Positions 1 through 4,171 of a stretch of DNA of 5,427 nucleotides are shown here, in pieces; positions within the stretch are counted from its first letter, which is position 1; each line of letters begins with the position of its first letter. Source of the DNA: an uncultured Rhodospirillales bacterium. Its GTDB lineage: Bacteria > Pseudomonadota > Alphaproteobacteria > Acetobacterales > Acetobacteraceae. The notes under the pieces were generated by a model, which worked only from the letters and a program-made list of their open reading frames with translations, searched no databases and was not told where the DNA came from. The stretch is taken from positions 1-5,427 of the forward strand of contig CAIYPH010000745.1 in NCBI GenBank assembly GCA_903928045.1. Direction: 5' to 3'. The translations under genes and the position numbers were made by a program.

Positions 1-1
1 G

Positions 2-466
2 GCGGTCTCGGCCGGCGGCTCTGTCGGCGAGCGGCTGATGGCCCAGGGCAGCCGCCATTACGGCCACATCCGCGCCGCCGCGATCGACTGGCTGGAACAG
101 GTGGAGATCGACGCCGACCGGGTAGACGACCTGCCGCGCACCTTCTCGGGCGGCATGCTGCAACGCCTGCAAATCGCCCGCACCTTGGTCACCCACCCCC
201 GCCTCGTATTCATGGACGAACCAACCGGCGGGCTTGACGTCTCGGTGCAGGCCCGCCTGCTCGACCTCATCCGCTCCCTCGTCCGGCGCCTCGGCATCGC
301 GGTCGTGCTGGTGACGCACGATCTCGCCGTCGCCCGCCTGCTCGCCGACCGCATCATGGTGATGCAGCGCGGCGAGGTGGTGGAGGCCGGGCTCACCGAC
401 CAGGTGCTGGACGATCCGCGCCATCCCTACACCCAACTCCTCGTCAGCTCGGTGCTCCAGGCATGA
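2..466 (+). CDS. phnK: C-P lyase complex ATP-binding protein PhnK (5' partial)
   Basis: This is the C-terminal 154 residues of PhnK, an ABC-type ATPase that docks on the PhnGHIJ core of carbon-phosphorus lyase through PhnJ in the cytoplasm; it is not a classical transporter subunit. The frame is open from base 2 and the start lies outside the window. Roughly 100 N-terminal residues, including the Walker A loop, are missing when compared with the E. coli protein of about 250 residues. Visible are the ABC signature FSGGM (codons from 143), Walker B LVFMDEP (from 203), the D-loop GGLDVS, and the switch histidine in VTHD (near 317). The tail [14 protein letters not shown] is the oligopeptide-transporter-like C-terminus typical of PhnK. 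The stretch from GERLMA to the end closely matches remembered E. coli PhnK. The stop TGA overlaps the phnL start (ATGA), which implies translational coupling. Confidence 0.95.
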   Translation, partial: AVSAGGSVGERLMAQGSRHYGHIRAAAIDWLEQVEIDADRVDDLPRTFSGGMLQRLQIARTLVTHPRLVFMDEPTGGLDVSVQARLLDLIRSLVRRLGIAVVLVTHDLAVARLLADRIMVMQRGEVVEAGLTDQVLDDPRHPYTQLLVSSVLQA

Positions 467-1152
467 ATACGGTGATGCTGCGGGTGGAAGACCTCGCCAA
501 GCGCTTCACGCTCCATCTGCAAGGCGGCGTGCAGCTCGACGTGCTGAACGGGGCCGGCTTCGAGGTGCAAGCCGGCGAGTGCATCGCCCTCTCCGGCCCC
601 TCCGGTGCCGGCAAATCGACGCTGCTGCGCGCGCTCTATGGCAATTACCGCGCCGATGCCGGGCGCATCCTGGTGCGGCATGAGGGCGGAATGGTCGATC
701 TCGTCGCCGCCACGCCGCGCCAGATCGTCGCCGTGCGGCGCACCACGCTCGGCTATGTCAGCCAGTTCCTCCGCGTCGTCCCCCGCGTCTCCGCCCTCGA
801 CATCGTCGCCGATGCCACCGGTGGGCGTGCGGAAGCACATTCGGAAGCGGCCGCGCTGCTGCACCGCCTCAACATCCCCGCGAGCCTGCACGGCCTGCCG
901 CCCGCCACCTTCTCCGGCGGCGAGCAGCAGCGCATCAACCTGGCCCGCGGCTTCATCCACGGCCACCCCATCCTGCTGCTCGACGAGCCGACCGCCTCGC
1001 TCGACGCCGCCAATCGGGACGTGGTGATCGCCATGATCCACGAAGCCAAATCGCGCGGCACCGCCATCGTCGGCATCTTCCATGATGCCGCGGTGCGTGA
1101 CGCCGTTGCCGATCGGCTTTATCAGGTCGCCCCTTACCAGCAAGCCGCGTGA
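463..1152 (+). CDS. phnL: C-P lyase complex ATP-binding protein PhnL
   Basis: PhnL is the second ABC-type ATPase of the C-P lyase system. It works with PhnG, PhnH and PhnI, which displace adenine from ATP with the phosphonate, and it binds the lyase complex through PhnK. The 229 residues are a complete single ABC domain: Walker [10 protein letters not shown] (45-53), Q-loop in YVSQFLRV (Q101), signature SGGEQQ (151-156), Walker B ILLLDEP (170-176), D-loop SLDA, and switch histidine in GIFHD (H207). The SQFLRVxPRxSAL stretch and the GIFHD ending are characteristic of PhnL rather than of transporter ATPases. The ATG is chosen because it overlaps the phnK stop by four bases and places the first beta strand at the usual position. 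The segment around residues 116-131 is about four residues shorter than in E. coli PhnL. Confidence 0.95.
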   Translation: MNTVMLRVEDLAKRFTLHLQGGVQLDVLNGAGFEVQAGECIALSGPSGAGKSTLLRALYGNYRADAGRILVRHEGGMVDLVAATPRQIVAVRRTTLGYVSQFLRVVPRVSALDIVADATGGRAEAHSEAAALLHRLNIPASLHGLPPATFSGGEQQRINLARGFIHGHPILLLDEPTASLDAANRDVVIAMIHEAKSRGTAIVGIFHDAAVRDAVADRLYQVAPYQQAA

Positions 1153-1159
1153 GCCAAGC

Positions 1160-2308
1160 ATGACCGAGACGATCCTGACCAACGCCCGCCTCGTCCTGCC
1201 GGACAGCGTGATCCACGGCACCATCGTGATCCGCGGCGAGACCATCGCCGATATCCAGCCCGGAAACTCCCACGTATCCGCCGCCACCGATTGCGATGGC
1301 GACACCATCATTCCCGGCGTGATCGACCTCCACACCGACAACCTCGAGCGCCAGGTGCAACCCCGCCTGCTCGCCCGCTGGCCCTCGCGCTCCGCCTTCC
1401 TCGCCCATGACGCGCAATGCGTCTGCGCGGGGGTAACGACAATTTTCGACTCGCTCTGCCTCGGCGACCTCGGCTTCGATGAAAGCCGCATGCGCACCTT
1501 CCGGGACGGGGTGACCGATCTCGACGCCCTGGCCGATACCACCATGCTGAAGGGCGAGCACTTCCTGCACCTGCGCTGCGAAATGCCGGCCGCCGACGTA
1601 CTCGCGATGGTGCTGCCGATGGCGGACCACCCCCGCGTGCGCATGGTCAGCCTGATGGACCATAGCCCTGGCGTCGGCCAGTACAGCGATATCGAGCGCT
1701 ACCGCGCCATGCGCATCAAAAGCGGCATCGCGCCGGACCGCGTGGAGGCGCGCATCGCCGAATTGCTGGAGCAACGCTCCCGGCTGCGCACGCCCAACCG
1801 CAAGGCGATTCTGGCGGCGGTGGCCGAACGCGTGGCGCGCGGGGAGATTACGCTGGCGAGCCATGACGACGAGACCGAGGCGGAGATCGCCGAGAACCAC
1901 GCCGATGGCATTCGCATCAGCGAATTCCCGGTCACCCTGCGCGCCGCAGCACACGCCCACAAGCACGACATGACGGTGATCGCCGGGGCGCCCAATATCG
2001 TCCGCGGCGGCAGCCATTCCGGCAATGTGAGCGCGGCCGATTTGGTGCGCGCCGGGCATGTGGATGCCTTCGCGTCCGACTACGTGCCCGCTGCCCTGGT
2101 GGAGGCGGCGTTCATCTGTGCGGATGCCATCGGGCTCAGCCTGTCGCAGGCCGTTGCCCTCATCACTGCCAACCCCGCGGATATGGCGGGGCTGCACGAT
2201 CGCGGGCGCCTCGCGGCCGGGCTGCGGGCCGATCTGGTGCGCGTTCACCCGCATGAGGGCCTGCCGGTGATCCGCCAGGTGTTCCGCGCCGGTGAGCGCG
2301 TGGCATGA
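1160..2308 (+). CDS. phnM: alpha-D-ribose 1-methylphosphonate 5-triphosphate diphosphatase PhnM
   Basis: PhnM is an amidohydrolase-superfamily metal enzyme that releases pyrophosphate from ribose 1-alkylphosphonate 5-triphosphate, giving the 5-phosphate that PhnJ cleaves. The 382-residue product matches the family length (E. coli about 378). Family hallmarks in order are PGVIDLHTDNLE with metal-ligand candidate H58, HLRCE (137-141), SLMDHSPG (164-171), LASHDDE (232-238), GAPNIVRGGSHSGN (276-289) and SDY (306-308). The C-terminus has the usual amidohydrolase ending ADLVRVHP...VFRAGERV. An in-frame ATG at 1082 would overlap phnL by 71 bases and add 26 residues unlike the family. The ATG at 1160 is preferred: it lies 7 bases after the phnL stop, begins directly with the first beta strand TILTNARLVLPD, and has GTGAG six bases upstream as a modest ribosome-binding site. 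Confidence 0.95.
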   Translation: MTETILTNARLVLPDSVIHGTIVIRGETIADIQPGNSHVSAATDCDGDTIIPGVIDLHTDNLERQVQPRLLARWPSRSAFLAHDAQCVCAGVTTIFDSLCLGDLGFDESRMRTFRDGVTDLDALADTTMLKGEHFLHLRCEMPAADVLAMVLPMADHPRVRMVSLMDHSPGVGQYSDIERYRAMRIKSGIAPDRVEARIAELLEQRSRLRTPNRKAILAAVAERVARGEITLASHDDETEAEIAENHADGIRISEFPVTLRAAAHAHKHDMTVIAGAPNIVRGGSHSGNVSAADLVRAGHVDAFASDYVPAALVEAAFICADAIGLSLSQAVALITANPADMAGLHDRGRLAAGLRADLVRVHPHEGLPVIRQVFRAGERVA

Positions 2309-2979
2309 CGGCGCGGGTCGCCTTCTACTACGCGCCCGCCGAGACGGACCCGCTGTGGGACACCGCCGCCGGGTGGCTGGGGCGCGACCCCGCCAGCGGT
2401 GCCCCGCGCCCGCAGCCTGAGGTGCCGGACATCGCCGCCATCACCGCCGATGCCCGCCACTACGCCTTTCACGCCACGCTGAAACCGCCGATGCGGCTGA
2501 AGCCGGGCGTGACCTGGGATGCGGTGCTGGACACCGCCGCCGCCATCGCCGCCGGCATTCCCGCATTCGACCTGCCCCGCCTTGCGGTGGCCGACCTGCA
2601 CGGCTTCCTCGCTTTGCGCGAAACCACCCCAAGCCCCGAACTCCAGGCGCTCGCCGATGCCTGCGTCGCCGGCGCCGACCATCTGCGCGCGCCGCCCAGC
2701 GATGCCGAACTCGCCAAGCGCCGCCGCAACGGGCTGCCCCCGGCGCAGGACGCCAATCTGGTGCGCTGGGGCTACCCCTATGTGTTCGCCACCTGGTTCT
2801 TCCACATGACGCTGACGCGCCGGCTGAACGCCGAGGAACGCGCGGTCTATTACCCCGCCGCCTCCGCGCATTTCGCCCCGGCGCTCGCCCAGCCGCGCCG
2901 GGTGGTGGATCTCTGCCTGTTCACCCAGGCCGAAGGGGCCGATTTCCAACTCGCCGAGCGCATCCCCCTCACCGGTTAG
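2305..2979 (+). CDS. DUF1045 family phosphonate-operon protein, 2H phosphoesterase-like
   Basis: The 224-residue cytoplasmic protein belongs to the DUF1045 family, known as a companion of phosphonate (phn) operons. It carries the two H-x-T motifs of the 2H phosphoesterase superfamily: YAFHATLKPP (H56, T58) and WFFHMTLTRRL (H167, T169). The N-terminus VAFYYAPAETDPLWDTAAGWLGRD and the phrase RRNGLPPAQDANLVRWGYPYVF also look family-typical. In 2H enzymes the paired histidines hydrolyse 2',3'- or 1'',2''-type cyclic phosphates. A role in opening the ribose 1,2-cyclic phosphate made by PhnJ, replacing PhnP, is therefore plausible but is inference. The ATG overlaps the phnM stop (ATGA), with GGTGAG eight bases upstream. 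It is the last gene of the plus-strand operon. Confidence 0.9.
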   Translation: MTARVAFYYAPAETDPLWDTAAGWLGRDPASGAPRPQPEVPDIAAITADARHYAFHATLKPPMRLKPGVTWDAVLDTAAAIAAGIPAFDLPRLAVADLHGFLALRETTPSPELQALADACVAGADHLRAPPSDAELAKRRRNGLPPAQDANLVRWGYPYVFATWFFHMTLTRRLNAEERAVYYPAASAHFAPALAQPRRVVDLCLFTQAEGADFQLAERIPLTG

Positions 2980-2999
2980 GTCGCAGACACGCCAAAGCT

Positions 3000-3026
3000 C
3001 CGCCCGCGCGCCAAGCGCCCGGGCGG
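3000..3026. terminator. GC-rich hairpin between converging genes, possible bidirectional terminator
   Basis: CCGCCCG (3000-3006) pairs perfectly with CGGGCGG (3020-3026). Inside, after a single C-C mismatch, GCGC (3008-3011) pairs with GCGC (3015-3018) around a CAA loop. This gives 11 base pairs in a compact hairpin. It sits in the 50-base gap between the DUF1045 stop and the stop of the minus-strand gene, where a terminator would serve both directions. Only a short TTGT follows on the plus strand and there is no U tract on the minus strand, so intrinsic termination would be weak or would need Rho. The hairpin could instead protect transcript 3' ends. Confidence 0.5.
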
Positions 3027-3029
3027 TTG

Positions 3030-3449
3030 TCACGCGACAGACAGGCAGAGGCTACATCGGCCCTCCAGCGAAGGCGCCGCCGCTACCAGCATGGCGGCAG
3101 GCCGCATGCCATGGCCGCACGCGAACAACAGCCCCAGTACGCGCGCGATCGCGCGCCTTCCGGCATCGCGCGCGCAGCGCGCCACCTCCGCCGCCTTGCC
3201 GAGCGTGCGCGGGTCCTCCCAGAAGGCCGCATCGGCCAGGGCCGCGCGCACTTGCACCAGCCGCGCCAGCCGGCGCAGCCGTACCGCGTGATGGCGGTGC
3301 CCTGCCGGCGTTGCCGCCAGCCGCACGCGCAGCCACGCCTCGCGCGCCGCCAGCACCAAGCCCAGCATCGCCGCCACGCGCAGCACCAGCGCGCCCATGA
3401 CGGGCCAGCGCAGCATGCTGTGCAGAAGGACGGAAAGGGGCGGATTCAC
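3030..3449 (-). CDS. hypothetical small protein with N-terminal membrane segment
   Basis: I do not recognise this 139-residue protein. It starts at a GTG with a clean AGGAG seven bases upstream, and its codons end mostly in G or C, as in the neighbouring genes. Both points favour it over the other overlapping frames, which read as Arg/Pro/Gln- or Gly/Ala-rich shadows. Residues 15-36 (WPVMGALVLRVAAMLGLVLAAR) form one likely membrane helix. Residues 37-103 are Arg/Ala-rich and probably helical, with HRHH at 51-54. A second hydrophobic patch follows (about 102-125), and the tail holds two of the four cysteines (C91, C111, C132, C135). No enzyme motif is visible. It lies downstream of phnN on the same strand with an 83-base gap and a promoter-like sequence of its own. 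Its last nine codons are less GC-biased than the rest. It may be a small membrane protein of unknown role; a link to phosphonate metabolism is not shown. Confidence 0.62.
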   Translation of the reverse strand: MNPPLSVLLHSMLRWPVMGALVLRVAAMLGLVLAAREAWLRVRLAATPAGHRHHAVRLRRLARLVQVRAALADAAFWEDPRTLGKAAEVARCARDAGRRAIARVLGLLFACGHGMRPAAMLVAAAPSLEGRCSLCLSVA

Positions 3450-3456
3450 GTGGGTT

Positions 3457-3461
3457 CTCCT
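3457..3461 (-). promoter_or_regulatory. Shine-Dalgarno site of the small minus-strand gene
   Basis: On the minus strand AGGAG stands seven bases before the GTG at 3449. It is the best ribosome-binding site in the window and decides this start over longer frames that begin further upstream. Confidence 0.65.
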
Positions 3462-3484
3462 GGTGACGGGTGAAAGACGCCCGG

Positions 3485-3513
3485 CTTATCGCCCATTCAG
3501 GATTATAAGTCAA
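3485..3513 (-). promoter_or_regulatory. sigma-70-like promoter for the small minus-strand gene
   Basis: Reading on the minus strand, TTGACT (3513-3508) and GATAAG (3490-3485) are separated by 17 bases, matching 5 of 6 and 4 of 6 consensus positions. Initiation near 3478 would give a leader of about 30 bases carrying the AGGAG site. The patch is conspicuously AT-rich against its surroundings. A perfect TATAAT (3507-3502) directly abuts the TTGACT; it has no good -35 at the right distance, so it is a second, weaker option. Confidence 0.5.
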
Positions 3514-3532
3514 GAACAAAAGTGGAAAAGAG

Positions 3533-4093
3533 CTATTGTTTCTTCCACGCCGCCTCGCCGCCCAGCGCTGCCGTCAGCACCGCCAGCACATCAGCCACCC
3601 CCGCCTCGACCGGCCCGTCATTCATCACCGTCACCACGTCCAGCCCCTCGGGCAGCGGCACCGCCCGGGCCAGGCGCGCGGCGATATCCGCTTCGCTCTC
3701 CCGGCCGCGCGCGGCGAGGCGGCTTGCCAGCACCGCGATGGGCGCGGTGATCTCCAGCACCACGGTGGGAAAGCGCGAAGCCGCCTCACGCAGCACGCCG
3801 CGCGAGACATTGGCGATCGCCACCCCGCCAGAAGCAAGATGCGCCGCGACATCGGCTGGAATCCCGTAGCTCAACCCATGCGCCTCCCAGGCCAGCGCGT
3901 AGCCCCCGGCGGCGCGAATGCCAGCGAATTCGGCCGGGATCACCGCCCGATGGTCCTCGCCCCCGGCATCGGCAGGGCGGGTGATATCGCGCTGCACGAA
4001 GCGGAACCGCGCGTCCCCCTCCAGCCGCGCCCGCGCGGCCGCCATCAGCGTGTCCTTTCCCGCCCCCGAGGGCCCGACCACCAACACCAGCAT
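3533..4093 (-). CDS. phnN: ribose 1,5-bisphosphate phosphokinase PhnN
   Basis: PhnN phosphorylates ribose 1,5-bisphosphate with ATP to give PRPP, returning the ribose carrier of the C-P lyase pathway to nucleotide metabolism. The 186 residues match the family length (E. coli about 185). The guanylate-kinase-like P-loop is GPSGAGKDT (7-15). It is followed by RDITRP (35-40) with GGEDHRAV (44-51), the substrate-binding loop of this fold, then LSYGIPADV (74-82), NVSRGVL (95-101), and the lid-type region RLAARGRESEADIAARLAR (125-143). The ending VVTVMNDGPVEAGVADVLAVL is also typical. The frame stays open upstream to 4393, but that extension runs inside the divergent gamma-glutamyltransferase gene and has no family features. 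The ATG at 4093 puts the P-loop at the usual distance. No AGGAG-type site is present; a G tract occupies that position. The gene is inverted relative to the phnKLM operon. Confidence 0.93.
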   Translation of the reverse strand: MLVLVVGPSGAGKDTLMAAARARLEGDARFRFVQRDITRPADAGGEDHRAVIPAEFAGIRAAGGYALAWEAHGLSYGIPADVAAHLASGGVAIANVSRGVLREAASRFPTVVLEITAPIAVLASRLAARGRESEADIAARLARAVPLPEGLDVVTVMNDGPVEAGVADVLAVLTAALGGEAAWKKQ

Positions 4094-4094
4094 T

Positions 4095-4116
4095 CCCGCC
4101 CCCCCGCCCCGGCCCC
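4095..4116 (-). other. G-quadruplex-type G tract just before the phnN start codon
   Basis: On the minus strand four G runs of 4, 4, 7 and 3 are separated by CC, C and C, ending one base before the phnN ATG. This satisfies the canonical G-quadruplex pattern with very short loops, an arrangement known to be stable in vitro. It occupies the place where a Shine-Dalgarno site should be, so in the mRNA it could limit ribosome access. It may also simply reflect high GC content; folding has not been shown. Confidence 0.6.
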
Positions 4117-4117
4117 T

Positions 4118-4146
4118 TTGCCGGCTTGGCCGCTGCAAGCTAGACT
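4118..4146 (+). promoter_or_regulatory. sigma-70-like promoter for the gamma-glutamyltransferase-family gene
   Basis: TTGCCG (4118-4123) and TAGACT (4141-4146) are 17 bases apart, each matching four of six consensus positions. Initiation near 4153 would leave a leader of about 19 bases containing the AGGAAG site. The position, inside the 78-base divergent spacer, fits the gene it precedes. Confidence 0.45.
4124..4140. repeat. inverted repeat filling the promoter spacer
   Basis: GCTTG (4124-4128) and CAAGC (4136-4140) are perfect inverted 5-base arms around a 7-base centre. They exactly fill the space between the proposed -35 and -10 elements. A dimeric repressor bound here would block the promoter. 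The arms are short and could arise by chance. Confidence 0.3.
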
Positions 4147-4160
4147 TCCCGCAAATATCC

Positions 4161-4166
4161 AGGAAG
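4161..4166 (+). promoter_or_regulatory. Shine-Dalgarno site of the gamma-glutamyltransferase-family gene
   Basis: AGGAAG lies five bases before the ATG at 4172 and supports that start. The next in-frame ATG (codon 27) would remove conserved N-terminal sequence. Confidence 0.6.
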
Positions 4167-4171
4167 CCGCC

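Noticed and set aside
1082..1159. Longer phnM starting at the ATG at 1082
   Set aside because: It would overlap phnL by 71 bases and add 26 residues with no resemblance to the PhnM N-terminus; the ATG at 1160 fits the family.
953..2254. Long minus-strand open frame across phnL and phnM
   Set aside because: It is antisense to two well-recognised genes; long antisense frames are expected in very GC-rich DNA.
3027..3473. Plus-strand frame of 148 residues opposite the small minus-strand gene
   Set aside because: Its product is an Arg/Gln/His-rich string typical of a shadow frame and it lacks a ribosome-binding site; the minus-strand frame has AGGAG and sensible codon use.
3504..3550. AT-rich inverted repeat (AAGAAACAA / TTGTTCTT) after phnN as a terminator
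   Set aside because: The arms are short, AT-rich, need a bulge and enclose a 17-base loop, so a stable hairpin is unlikely.
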